From positions 733,874-763,066 of the forward strand of contig NW_004440189.1 of NCBI RefSeq assembly GCF_000330505.1: a stretch of 29,193 nucleotides of DNA, given 5' to 3'. The DNA is from Entamoeba invadens IP1 (Eukaryota > Evosea > Mastigamoebida > Endamoebidae). How positions within the stretch are numbered: the first letter of the stretch is position 1; each line of letters starts with the position of its first letter. The notes beneath the pieces were generated by a model. It was not told the DNA's origin. It did not search any database and saw only the letters and a list, made by a program, of their open reading frames with translations. The position numbers and the translations under genes are program-made. Shown here piece by piece: positions 7,719 to 17,598 of the stretch.

Positions 7719-9512
7719 ATGAAGTTACTGCTAGTAGTAGCGATCTTGGTTGTAGCACATGGAATCGACCCAAATCAGTCGATCGACAACCAATATCATG
7801 TGTATATCAAAAGTTTGACGGAGAGCATGACTGAGATCAAATCAACACACGGGAAGAAGGTTGCTGCGCTTCAGCAACGGATCACAAACAGCAACGCGAA
7901 GCTGAACTCTACTAAAGAAGAGATGTCTAAAGTGATTGATGACATGAAGGAGAAAGTTGTTGAGCTGCACGTTATCGAGAAGGAGGTTTTGAAATCGCGC
8001 ACGAACTTGGAACAGATCAGAGGCCAAATAAAAAAATTGAAGGCACGACTGAGTGACGCGAAAACACAGGAAGACAAGAAAATTGACGCAACGATAGTCG
8101 AGCAGCTCCGAGCTAAAAAGATCTCATACGAGACCATCTCAAACAACTTGAGCAAGAAACTCCTTGGAGCACAAAAGGTATTAAGAGGTATGAAACGCAC
8201 TCAAAAACGAGTCATGACCAAAATATTCAAAATTAAAGAGAAGGTCATTCGGTGCGAAGACATGATCAGGAAGGAAAAGTCGCGATTTGAAAGATTGTTG
8301 GCGCAGAAGAAAAAGTTGTTGAAAGAAGCAAATCAACTTGCGAGTGACAAGAAACGATTTTCGCAACAGAAGAGTATCATCGAGAACAAAATCACTGTAT
8401 TAAAGGAACAAATCAAAACAGCAACAAAAGAACACGTCGCGTCACTCGAGTCGATGCTGGAGAGGTTTAATGACAAAATTGTGTTCTTGACCGAGTGTGT
8501 GAACGACGCGATCGACAGAGAAAAGGAAGTGTTTGTGACGCCAACAGAACTTGTTGGAATGAAAGAAGACCTTACTCTCAAAATAGCGCAATTCAACGCC
8601 GATAAGAATAAATTGGTCAACGACTTGAAGAACAGAAAGTACCAAGTCAAGAAGCTCAAAACCAAATTGAAAGAAGCCAAAGCAAAGAAAGTTGCGAAGG
8701 AGGCAATTAAAGAAAAGAAAGCGCAAATAATCGAAGAGAAAGAGAAAATTGTCGAGCTCAGAAGACAAATTGAAGAGGTGAGAGCTAAGAAGGATCTTGC
8801 GTTGAACAAATACAGCGCAAAGGAAAAGGAGTTTTACAGAAATAAGCGGAAGGAGGGCGAGAAGGCCGCGTTTGACAAATTGGAGAAGTTGGTTGCGAAG
8901 TTGAAACGCGTCTCGAGCAGAATATTGAGAATCCAAAGTGCTCTTCGTCGTGCTCCAACAGACAAACTGAAGAAACGGTTGCGATTTATTGAATCGGAGA
9001 AGAAGAGCATATTTGTGAAGGTGAAAGTTATCGAAAAGAGGCTTTTAGGCTATCAGAAGAATAGACAACAAGAGTTTAGAGTCGAGCGCATTGAGCTCAA
9101 GATGCAAAAGGAACGCGCGATGAAGAGGCTTGAACAGTTAGAACAAAAGATGATAGCCAAGAAATCTATTGTGGAGAGCGAAGAGGATTCTGGTAAGTTA
9201 GTTGCATCAAAGGAGTACTTCCTTGCTGTTGAGAGAGCGGGTCGTGTTGAGAAGAAGATTGAAGAGATCAACCACCACTTGAATGAGTTACAAAATCGGG
9301 AAGTCGAGATGTTGAGGACGGCCGTGAAGCGAAGTAAAGTGTTACTCGAGACGATGAGCATCAAACAAAAGAATTTTGAGTTGCAGCTTGCAACCGACAT
9401 GGCTGGGTTTTACAAAACAGTCAACCAATTAATCGTAACGAAGTACAACTTGGATTTGGTCAGAGCGGAGAATGCCATCACCCAGAGAGAGCTTGAGCAA
9501 AATGGGTCATAA
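7719..9512 (+). CDS. secreted lysine-rich coiled-coil protein
   Basis: This gene encodes 597 residues from an ATG at 7719. The first 16 residues are a hydrophobic signal peptide (MKLLLVVAILVVAHG). Everything after it is almost continuous Lys/Glu/Arg/Leu heptad-like sequence, for example KVVELHVIEKEVLKSRTNLE and KLEKLVAKLKRVSSRILRI. This predicts a long alpha-helical coiled coil with few prolines, one of them near residue 410 (RRAPTDK). No second hydrophobic segment or GPI-type tail is present, so secretion into a vacuole, the surface coat or the medium is likely. I do not recognise a family; similarity searches will tend to return myosin-like or inclusion-body proteins because of composition. 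Single exon. No catalytic motif was seen. Confidence 0.85.
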   Translation: MKLLLVVAILVVAHGIDPNQSIDNQYHVYIKSLTESMTEIKSTHGKKVAALQQRITNSNAKLNSTKEEMSKVIDDMKEKVVELHVIEKEVLKSRTNLEQIRGQIKKLKARLSDAKTQEDKKIDATIVEQLRAKKISYETISNNLSKKLLGAQKVLRGMKRTQKRVMTKIFKIKEKVIRCEDMIRKEKSRFERLLAQKKKLLKEANQLASDKKRFSQQKSIIENKITVLKEQIKTATKEHVASLESMLERFNDKIVFLTECVNDAIDREKEVFVTPTELVGMKEDLTLKIAQFNADKNKLVNDLKNRKYQVKKLKTKLKEAKAKKVAKEAIKEKKAQIIEEKEKIVELRRQIEEVRAKKDLALNKYSAKEKEFYRNKRKEGEKAAFDKLEKLVAKLKRVSSRILRIQSALRRAPTDKLKKRLRFIESEKKSIFVKVKVIEKRLLGYQKNRQQEFRVERIELKMQKERAMKRLEQLEQKMIAKKSIVESEEDSGKLVASKEYFLAVERAGRVEKKIEEINHHLNELQNREVEMLRTAVKRSKVLLETMSIKQKNFELQLATDMAGFYKTVNQLIVTKYNLDLVRAENAITQRELEQNGS

Positions 9513-9581
9513 TTCACAATTTTTTAGTGCTTTGTGTTGTTGAAGTCTTCAATGCATTTGGTTCAAAAGAGAAACAACCAA

Positions 9582-11250
9582 TCACATACCATAATCAATA
9601 ATAGGCAGTCCGTCATTCCAGTCACTGGTCACCTCATACGTCTGTACACTATCAGACAAATACACAGTTGGTGTTGAGTTTCTATCTGCTATGACCGTTT
9701 CCACATAGTTTATAAACTCGTCGTCTTCTAAGTCGTCTTGTGAGTAGAGTGATTTGATGATGTTTTGATTCAACCCGAAGATGTCAGGGTACATGTTGTG
9801 CTTTGCCCTTACTTTAAATATTATATTAGAATCAATAAAGAGAAGACAAACCGATATTGAACAGCATATTTATCTATGTCTATACACTTCTCTAAAATTC
9901 CATATTCAAACAACTCGTTTCGAAGAGGGGAACTCTGTTGTTGCAATATAATGATTGCGATGTCGACAACCATTTGTCTGACAATAGTGCAGTTGTGTCG
10001 TTTGTCAAAGAAAATATCCTACACATGAGCAAAGTACTGAAAACGGTATATCTATGTGAAGTAGAAACAAACAAAAACTTTTCGCAGGATCTTGTGTTTG
10101 ATGATCGACGCAAAAACTTCGTAGTAATTGGAAACAACAAGAGAAAGGACTAAATACACTGTTTGTATTCGCGCATTACCCAACACAACAGTGGGTTCCG
10201 TTGTTTGTGGCAAAGTAAGCCATTCACTGATTTTCTATTTGTTACTTGTTAAATTTAATTATTATGATATTATTATTTTTAACAAATTATTAATTAAATT
10301 TATTTAGAAATGATATTAATAACAAACTCCATAAAAAGGAAGTAGAAGACGATATATAGAAGGAAGTCCGTCGATTGGTATTTTACATAACTCGTCATTG
10401 CTTGGACTTAATGTGAGGAGATATCCAACCGTTTCAATTCCGTCGACATCTTGTGTCTCAAAAATGGAAGAGTAGAGTTGTGGAAGTAACGGTTCCGTAT
10501 TACAGTTGTCTACAAAGACTTCACCAACTATGCCTACATTATACATGTGCTTCCACAACACAATTTCTTTAATTATCCGCGTCACTCCATACGATTTGTG
10601 GTTGATATACTCTTCAAACAAAAAATGGACGACACCCTCTTTGCACAACAGCTTCAATGTTTCACATTTTTGGTATGTGTCGTGTGTTAGTAATGAAATA
10701 ATATAGTCGCAAATAGGGTATGAGTTGATATTGTGCACAAGCACTTTCACGTGTTTTTGAATCTCGTCGATGTTTTCAATGTTCTTTGAGTTAATTTGGG
10801 TAAATGCGCTATAGTCTATATCTTGACCAACAAAAAGTTCAAGCAATATAGAAACCCTCAAACAAAAAAGATGAAAACAAACAATGTTGGTATAATACTT
10901 GAGCATATTCCCAAGCAATTTCCCAATCGTTTCAATCAACTCACCGTGATCTGTTGTCTGTAAGTTTTCAATGAAAAAGGGGAATATCCTTTTGTCTTTA
11001 TTGAGACCCTGTAACACAACAGTCATGTTCGATGTAAGAATCATTTTCGCGTTGTTGTTCCCTAAAACAAGTTCCTCACACAACTCAAAAGTGTGGTTTA
11101 AGACCCTAATTGTAACTATTACCACTCCTCAGTATATATAGTACAATGAACAAACCATAGTTGTATATCCTTGGTATAAAAGAAGTCTTGGACGAGCGTC
11201 TGGTTCTTTAAAAACTCTTTTGCAGTCAGTACTCCGTCGAGCCGGGACAT
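9582..11250 (-). CDS. SAPS-family protein phosphatase regulatory subunit, five exons
   Basis: My model joins 11250-11156, 11105-10328, 10234-10073, 10018-9852 and 9807-9582. The introns are 50, 93, 54 and 44 nt, all begin GTTTGT and end AG, and every phase matches, giving 475 residues. It starts MSRLDGVLTAKEFLKNQTLV. The chain is all-helical, ARM/HEAT-like. Sequence order fits the SAPS domain of Sit4/PP6-associated proteins: an N-terminal L-x-x-FL segment, a central AFTQINSKNIENIDEIQKHV region, a DGLPSIYRLLLP block, then EWLTLPQ, VVLGNARIQTVYLVLSLVV, KVFDIFF and NELFEYGILEKCID. These parallel the family's 'LG-x-x-R' and 'DLFF' signatures. Yeast SAPs and human PPP6R proteins are longer because of disordered tails; here the tail is short and acidic. 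Inferred role: targeting subunit of a PP6-like phosphatase. The last acceptor (GTAAG) is the least certain, since an AG four bases earlier breaks the frame. Confidence 0.78.
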
Positions 11251-11576
11251 TTTCTTTCTTTGTTCTCCTTCTTTGTTTTTTATCAAAAAAATTCAATGGA
11301 TCTTATTAAGGTTTCTGGCTTCAGTTTGCAGTTTTATGGGAATTTCCTTCCCAATTCAATTCATTTGGTTCAATTTTCTCTTGTTTTAAAAATGAACAAA
11401 ACCAGTATTATCCCGCTTTTTACTATAAAAACAATTAAACCTTTTTTCGATATATAATCCTATAAAGAAAGAGAGATATTCCTTCGCATTTTGGACCAAA
11501 AATGAAGTAAAATGCTCCTCCTAAGTCTTCAGAAAAAAACTGAAACCCTAAAAGCAAAAGTAAAAAACTTTTAAAG
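11251..11576. other. intergenic, divergent promoters
   Basis: This 326-nt spacer separates the SAPS gene start (minus) from the PSI-like membrane protein start (plus). AAAAAAATTCA at 11285-11295 resembles the Entamoeba initiator (AAAAATTCA) and directly precedes an ATG with a 54-codon frame, but that frame is hydrophobic, Phe-rich and not convincing. No RNA gene or repeat was seen. Confidence 0.5.
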
Positions 11577-11945
11577 ATGTACAGAGTAGTTCTTGTTTTA
11601 GTACTTATTGGAACAGTGCGGTCTTACGACCCACTTTTTGAGGAAGTCAATTGCACAGAGTTCACGAACAATTGTAGAGAGTGCGTGCGCTATGTCAAAG
11701 ACTACAAAGACATAAGAAGAGGATGTTCATGGTGCACTATGCCGAACTATTTTGACTCCTATTGTTACAATCCAAACACCACTTCGTGTAAAGGCACTTT
11801 AGAGGATGTCTGTCAGATGGACCCAATGATCATGTCCGTTGTATCTGTTTTGTGTTTGCTCCCTCTTTTGATTGTGATGATCTTCCTGATATTACCTTCG
11901 TTGATCAAGTGCATTAAGAAGATCAAACGTTCAAAATTAGATTAA
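11577..11945 (+). CDS. small PSI-like type I membrane protein (PTTG1IP-like)
   Basis: This gene encodes 122 residues from an ATG at 11577. There is a signal peptide at residues 1-16 (MYRVVLVLVLIGTVRS), a luminal or extracellular Cys-rich segment at about 17-82, one transmembrane helix at about 84-110 (MSVVSVLCLLPLLIVMIFLI) and a short basic cytosolic tail KKIKRSKLD. The luminal cysteine pattern NNCRECVRYV, then GCSWCTMPNYFDSYC, resembles the PSI fold, with the C-x-x-C and C-x-W-C spacing of human PTTG1IP. That protein is also a small single-pass membrane protein with a PSI domain. NPNTTSC contains a possible N-glycosylation site. Function in this organism cannot be told. A generic Cys-rich surface protein is the alternative. 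Confidence 0.78.
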   Translation: MYRVVLVLVLIGTVRSYDPLFEEVNCTEFTNNCRECVRYVKDYKDIRRGCSWCTMPNYFDSYCYNPNTTSCKGTLEDVCQMDPMIMSVVSVLCLLPLLIVMIFLILPSLIKCIKKIKRSKLD

Positions 11946-12057
11946 GCAATTTTTATTTACGTTCGAAGTCTAATCGTTCAAAATGGAAGTGAAATGAATA
12001 GTAAGTTATTAATTGAATATGGTTTACTTTCTCTCAGATACTAATAAAATACACGAA

Positions 12058-13821
12058 TTAGTTAAATACATTTTCCTCGAGATACTTTCTTTCTTTGAAC
12101 CGTAGTTCAATTTCAGATAATGGTAACAACACCTCGGACTCTTTCTGTGAAATTGTAAGTACATTCCCAAGCTTCTCTTTTTTGGTGAGAATGAAAATGT
12201 TATTATAAAAAGTCATGTATCCCCTTTCACGTTGTAATTTGTTGAGTAACTCCGCCTTGATTTTGTCACCCTTTTGTTTCTTCTGCAAATTCAAAAGGAT
12301 TTTATACAACAACTCGTTGGAAAAGTGTGGACAAATCTCATTCGCCCCTGGTTGCCCTAAAACGTCTTTATTTTGTAACATCAAAATAGAACTCAGTTCT
12401 TTGATCAACACAAAGTCTGCATTAAATTTTCGTTTGTAGAATTTCTCTTGCATTTGCCCAATAGCTAACTGACAGTATAAACCAGTCTCCTCAGTGGTTT
12501 CTTCGCCATCTACAATAACATTGACAATCTCCGTGTTGAGGATTTTTTCTATTTCACCCAATATCTCTTCAAATATATCACGTGGGAAGTAGCATAATTC
12601 AGTCGTGACAATGAGCTTTTCTGTGACATTTACAAGTATTTCAGCGTTCTCTTGTTGAGTCAACCATTTTTTTGTTTCATTTTGAACGGTTTTTGAAAAT
12701 CTGTCAAACATCACAACAAAGCACTCAACTATCCCACTCTTAGTTGTTTCAAGTGCACTTTGCGCCTTTTCATTTCGTTCGTTCTCGAGCGACTGGACCA
12801 AAAACGATCCGACCCAACACAATGTAGAACACAAATACCCGAGTGTTTTTGGTGGTAAAAAGTCGTCTTTACATTTATGAGACAACTGCAGGAGCGCCTT
12901 TGTTAATATGTTAAAATTGTTGTCGAGTAGTTTGTTGCTTTTAATTGTTGTCCACACTATTTGAAAAAGTAACGGCGTTTTCGATGTTTTCCAATTTTCG
13001 TCCAAAATCATAATATTATCAAAACTGTCCAAATCTTTCAAAAAAGTTGTTACGTGTTCATTGACTGGTGATACTTGTCTATTCATATAGTCTTCCAGTC
13101 CTGGTGTTTTGTTTGTTCTGATGACTCGAGCCATTGAAGATGATGAGTTGTGAGTAGATATACCACGTGGTGTTCTTGGCCCAGGCGTATTATGTGGACT
13201 TGTTTGTGGATCACTGAGGGACTCTGACAATTCCAAATTTTTGAATCGTGGAGATAAAAGTCCACGTACCATACCTTCGTCTCTTGAAACAGTTGAAGTG
13301 GTTAGTGTACTTGAAGAACGAGTTTGCCGCAATTCAATTTTCAAGGGAGTACGAGGGGAACTATTTCTGATAGATGGACATCTTGGTTGTGTTGTGTTTT
13401 GAGACAAAGCTGAAAGTGAAGCACCACCAAGTGGCGCAATGGTGATTTGTAACTTTAAAGTGTACATCGCCCCAAAGAACAAAATTCGTCTGGAAAAGTT
13501 CTGGGCCACCTCAAGTTGATTCACATATTCAGAAACGTTAACAACAGCTGACCCACAAACTTTGGGGTCGGATTTGAGAAAGAGTGTCAGTGTCAGGTCT
13601 TTTTCTTTGACGGAGTCTTTCGACACAAAAAATGTCCCAGTAAAAGATACTGAATAACTCATTGGTTTATTCACTTCGATTGCAGTTTTCCTGTCGACAT
13701 CATTTCGTGTCACATGTAAAATTGTTTGTTTAGATGTGTCTGCCTTAGGCCCCACTTCAATTCCAAGAACCGTGAGTGTTACTGTTAGCTTTTCTTGCTT
13801 ACACGTGAGGTTTTTTAACAT
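12058..13821 (-). CDS. NT-C2 domain protein with Ser/Pro linker and helical C-terminus
   Basis: This single-exon gene encodes 587 residues from an ATG at 13821 (MLKNLTCKQEKLTVTLTVLG). Residues about 1-135 look like an N-terminal C2 (NT-C2) domain, as in EEIG1/EHBP1-type proteins. The support is alternating beta strands (LTVTLTVLGIEVG, YSVSFTGTFFVS, LTLTLFL) and KVCGSAVVNVSEYVNQ, followed by YTLKLQITIAPLG. Residues about 140-245 are Ser/Thr/Pro-rich with many S-P and T-P dipeptides (SSPRTP, LLSPRF, TPGPRTP), so proline-directed phosphorylation is likely. The remaining 340 residues are helical and reminiscent of the C-terminal part of plant and protist NT-C2 proteins or dilute-type cargo domains, but I could not assign a family. 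Likely role: a membrane or cytoskeleton adaptor. The domain call is moderate; the coding call is firm. Confidence 0.75.
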   Translation of the reverse strand: MLKNLTCKQEKLTVTLTVLGIEVGPKADTSKQTILHVTRNDVDRKTAIEVNKPMSYSVSFTGTFFVSKDSVKEKDLTLTLFLKSDPKVCGSAVVNVSEYVNQLEVAQNFSRRILFFGAMYTLKLQITIAPLGGASLSALSQNTTQPRCPSIRNSSPRTPLKIELRQTRSSSTLTTSTVSRDEGMVRGLLSPRFKNLELSESLSDPQTSPHNTPGPRTPRGISTHNSSSSMARVIRTNKTPGLEDYMNRQVSPVNEHVTTFLKDLDSFDNIMILDENWKTSKTPLLFQIVWTTIKSNKLLDNNFNILTKALLQLSHKCKDDFLPPKTLGYLCSTLCWVGSFLVQSLENERNEKAQSALETTKSGIVECFVVMFDRFSKTVQNETKKWLTQQENAEILVNVTEKLIVTTELCYFPRDIFEEILGEIEKILNTEIVNVIVDGEETTEETGLYCQLAIGQMQEKFYKRKFNADFVLIKELSSILMLQNKDVLGQPGANEICPHFSNELLYKILLNLQKKQKGDKIKAELLNKLQRERGYMTFYNNIFILTKKEKLGNVLTISQKESEVLLPLSEIELRFKERKYLEENVFN

Positions 13822-14920
13822 GAAGGTGGGTAAGTTTTTTTAAGTTCCAAGAAAAAAAAGAATTGTTGTCAATAAGTTTTTTAAACGTGCTTATTGATTG
13901 GTTGGTATGATTCATATTATTTGTGCTTTAATATGAAGAAGTGATTTGCCGTTTTAAATTATATGCTAGCTTTTTTTGAAAAAAATCAGTCTTATTTTCA
14001 ATTATTCGACTGTGAATGTGTAAAATGCTTAACTGTGAAGTGTTTTGAAACAGTTGAAATTGGTTATAAAATGTTTTGTGTTAATTATTAAAAAACAACC
14101 AATTTCAATTTTAATTATGAAATAACTAAATGTTAGTTTACTTACTTTTATTTACTTGATTATCTTACTCAATAAAGCCAATTTAACTAAAATTAATAAT
14201 ATATAACCATAGAATACAGTTAAATGTTTTTTTAATTTTTTTTAAGTCTTGTTTTCATCAAAGAAAACCACTACAATGTTTTTTTCAATATTATTTGATG
14301 TATTAGAATATAATACATTTTATTATATGTTGTTTGGTAAAAAGCTTAGAAAACAGTTATTTGAAAAAGTTTTCATGTGTTAAACATATAAAACTATGTT
14401 TTCTGGTCGTTTTCTTTTATTTTTTAGTCATAATTATGAACACATCTTAATTATTTTGTTTAAAAATTAGATTTTATGAGATTTGTAAGAAAAAGAACGA
14501 ATTTTTTAATTTGTAATATAATTGTTATAATCAAATTTATTTTTTTGATGTATTACTTTAATGAGATCGGATAATTAATATATCTTAGTTAAGAAATAAA
14601 ATTGTTTGAATCATATCCTTTAATAAAGTAATTGTATAAATGATGTAACAAACTAAATAGTAGTCATTATCATGCAATTTATAAGTTTAGTAATGTTATA
14701 TACAAGTTTCACGAACGATATACAAGATTAAGTTTCTCATGTTTGTGATAATTTCAAAATAATTAATCAATATATGAATTGAGTTAATGATTGAATGTAA
14801 ATAAATTATGTGTTATGATAATTTTGTATAACGATTAATTAAGACAAAATAATATTATTGTGTCAAAATGAATATTTCAACATCTTAAACAAATAAACAG
14901 ATTAAATATCTAAAAATAAA

Positions 14921-15121
14921 ATGGCAGGTTTAAAAACAAAGAAAGAAGCAACAAATTACAAAAATAAAGTCTTTTCGTCTTTCAACACTCAAAGTTTTTT
15001 GAATATGTCACAACTTATCTTCTCAAAAGAGATAATTCCAAAGGTATCAATTGAAATACCTCAAATTCACAGTCCAATAATTATTATTTTTGTTACTTTT
15101 ATTAGCCAACAATATAATTGA
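14921..15121 (+). CDS. doubtful small ORF in spacer
   Basis: This 66-codon frame starts at an ATG preceded by AAAATAAA (MAGLKTKKEATNYKNKV) and ends in a hydrophobic run (SPIIIIFVTFISQQYN). Its first 100 bases are less A+T-rich than the flanks, which is the main reason to list it. No family is recognised. It could be a short membrane-tailed protein, a decayed gene fragment or chance. Confidence 0.25.
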   Translation: MAGLKTKKEATNYKNKVFSSFNTQSFLNMSQLIFSKEIIPKVSIEIPQIHSPIIIIFVTFISQQYN

Positions 15122-15620
15122 ATTATCAAGGAATTAGTAAAACAAAAAAAAAGTTGTTTTGTTTTCTTCAAAATTTACTTGTCATTATCAAATTAAACCA
15201 AAACGCGCAAACTTTTTTGGTGAGTTGAGTATTTATCTGTCTTTCCAAAAAAATGACAATTACAGATATAATATCTAAACAAATAATTAAAAGCATAAAT
15301 TATTTTTAATAATTATTTAAATTTGATAATTAAAGTTTAAGAAAACAGTAATTAAGCTATTTATTTGTATTTCTCTATAGATTTTTGTAAAACACAAAAT
15401 TTATATAAAGTACAAATTATTATTTATTTTTTGTTTACACTTATTCACCTAAACTATTTTTTTCGAGTTTCTCCCGTTTATTTATTTGTAACTGAAGTAA
15501 ATATTTTTATTGTTTTTATTGTTTTTTTATTGTAAACAAAATACAAAAAATACCATCAATATGAAATTATCAATTTCACTATTCAACCAAAATCCAAAGT
15601 TTAGTTTTTTTCTTTGTTGA

Positions 15621-15672
15621 TTTGAGTTTTCTCAAAACGAAACAAACTCAAAGCCATTTTTTGAGTTTGTTT
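15621..15672. repeat. two adjacent perfect hairpins sharing TTTGAG/CTCAAA
   Basis: The first hairpin is TTTGAG (15621-15626), loop TTTT, CTCAAA (15631-15636). The second is AAACAAACTCAAA (15640-15652), a 7-nt loop, and TTTGAGTTTGTTT (15660-15672), a perfect 13-bp stem. The four arms can also pair in other combinations. It lies about 180-230 bp before the transporter start codon. Confidence 0.75.
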
Positions 15673-15818
15673 ACCTTCCACAAGATTACGTTTGTAGTAA
15701 GTAATTAATTTTGAATTGGACAATTGATAAAAAACAAGAAGAAATTTAATTTGGTGAGTGGAAATGGTGGAAATGTACAAATTAAAAAGTCTTGATAAAG
15801 TAATAAATATTTTTGATT

Positions 15819-15853
15819 ATATAAAGAGGGGAACTCTCAATTAGTACATCCGG
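15819..15853 (+). promoter_or_regulatory. candidate promoter of the PIN-like transporter gene
   Basis: TATATAAAG-like sequence near 15819 and GGGGAACTCTC around 15828-15838 lie just before the ATG at 15854. GAACT matches the core of the Entamoeba GAAC element. Its position downstream of the TATA-like sequence is unusual, so confidence is low. Confidence 0.3.
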
Positions 15854-17351
15854 ATGGAGTTATTAAGCATATTCGTTTCCACATTCAATTCAGTTTGTTC
15901 TATTTGTCGTTCGCGACTGTTCTCACTGAAAGATATTCAAATTAGCTTTTGTTGTCTTTGCTGGGTATATAGCAACCAGAACAGCAGGGTTTTCTTCTGA
16001 TGCAAGGAAAGTCTTTTCAACGGTAATCTTCCAGTTCTTAATACCCGCACTCGTTTTGAGTCAAACTGCAACAAGTGTCGACAGAATTAATACATTAATA
16101 GATTGGTGGTATCTTCCACTCTGTGCAATTATGATCAATGTTATTAACTTTTCCTGTACTTATGCTATCTCTCGTATATTCAGACTTGAACAAAATGTGA
16201 GAAGGGTTTTTGTCTACTCAGTTGCGTTTGGAAACATGATGTACATACCTCTTGCTCTAGTTGATAGTATGACTTCAGAATCATCGATTTTTGGAGAAAA
16301 TGCCAATGAAAGGGGAGGTGCTTACATCTGCACATTCATTTTGATGTCCACTCTTATTTATTGGGTATTTGGGTATTCATACATTCAAAAAAACCAAAGT
16401 GATGATGAGAATGTATTGGATTCAATGAAAACAGATGAGAAAGGTGTAGAAATGAAGAGTGAAATGACTAGAATTGTTATTAGTGGAGACCCAACTCCTT
16501 TACTTGTAACCACAAACATTTCAAATTCAGCAAATTCAACAACAAGCTTTGACATTTCAAGTGAGGACGATGTCGACCAAAAGAGAGTTGAAGAAGAACC
16601 TTTAATTTCACAAAAGGACGAGCAAAAAGAAATGAAATTACCAACAAAAAATGTGTGTGTTGTCAACGAGAAACCAACACCAAACTCATCAATAAGTACG
16701 CAACCCACAAAAGACTTGAACGAGAAAGAAAAGATGATTAGTATTAACAACTTAAAAAAGGTTTTAAAATTTGTTACAATTCCTTTCCTTTGGATATCAA
16801 AGATGTACACTGACAAAGTTCCTTTAGTAGTCCGACGTGGAATCAATAACTTGTGCACGCCTCCCACACTTGCAACACTCTTTGGGATTGTGTTGGTTGT
16901 GCTCTATCCAGTTAGAGATTTTATCTTTGTTAATGGACCCATTTCTATAGTTGGGAGGTCAATCAAATATCTTGGAGGTGCAGCTGTGGTCTGTGCTCTG
17001 TTTGTCCTTGGAGGAAATTTGTCTTCTGGGCCAAAAGCAGGGAATATCAAGTGGTATGTGATTGTCATCGGTCTTTTTGTGAGAATGGTTATTGTGCCAG
17101 CTCTGTGTATTGGAATCAATTTTGGGATGTGGTACTTTAAAATGATACCATCAGACCCACTCTTCTTCTTTGTTGTTTGTGTGGAATCTATGACCCCGCC
17201 TGCACTCAACAGTACCATTGTTATGAATATTGTCTACCCAAAAGGAAATTCTGAATGTTCTTCTTTACTTTTCTGGGCCTATTTGTTTTCGACTATAACT
17301 CTCTCTTTGTGGATGGTTGTGACACTTTCGTTGATTACTTTCATGGCTTGA
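15854..17351 (+). CDS. PIN/auxin-efflux-carrier-like membrane transporter, two exons
   Basis: My model joins 15854-15892 and 15933-17351 (intron 40 nt, GTTTGT...AAAG, phase 0), giving 485 residues. Exon 1 gives MELLSIFVSTFNS. Exon 2 restores the conserved start of the Mem_trans family: VVFAGYIATRTAGFSSDARK, then VIFQFLIPALVLSQTA. Without the intron the first helices would be lost. About five transmembrane helices form the N-terminal half (to about residue 175). A hydrophilic loop of about 120 residues rich in Ser/Thr/Glu/Lys follows, then about five helices from 315 to the end (LCTPPTLATLFGIVLVVLYP, AAVVCALFVLGGNLSSGP, MTPPALNSTIVMNIV). This 5+5 layout with a central cytosolic loop is that of PIN and PILS-like carriers, which move organic anions. 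The substrate here is unknown; auxin is not implied. Confidence 0.85.
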
Positions 17352-17598
17352 AATTATTTACAAATTATCAATAATTGAATTATTTATAGTTTATTTTTCT
17401 ATTCACATTTGAAAGAATTAAAAACATTAAATACTATTATTTATTAATAAAATAAACAATCTATAGTTATTAGATTTAAATGATACAATAAATTATTGAA
17501 AGGTAAAAAACAAAAATGAATTATCACAAAAAAATAATAGTATTTTATACTATAAATGTTAATACAGTATCATCAGAAAGAAAACATCTAAAAACCAA

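Larger units (their letters stand above)
13822..15853. other. 2-kb very A+T-rich intergenic region
   Basis: This is the longest gene-poor stretch in the window, between two divergent genes. It is poorer in G+C than the coding parts and full of A/T runs. I see no tRNA, rRNA or transposon sequence. It contains one weak 66-codon frame (14921-15121), a tandem hairpin pair (15621-15672) and, at its right end, promoter-like sequence of the transporter gene. Confidence 0.7.

Noticed and set aside
7842..9400. Minus-strand frames opposite the coiled-coil gene
   Set aside because: They are antisense of Lys/Glu codons; the plus frame has a signal peptide and heptads.
9892..10140. Minus-strand 82-residue frame
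   Set aside because: It is the wrong frame across exons 3 and 4 of the SAPS gene; the spliced frame is coherent and matches the family.
9938..10153. Plus-strand frame of about 71 codons
   Set aside because: It opens at TTG, lies opposite two SAPS exons plus an intron, and matches nothing recognisable.
11260..11457. Plus-strand frame with an initiator-like AAAAATTCA before an ATG
   Set aside because: The product is Phe/Ile/Leu-rich without a family, and the sequence is better read as the promoter region of two divergent genes.
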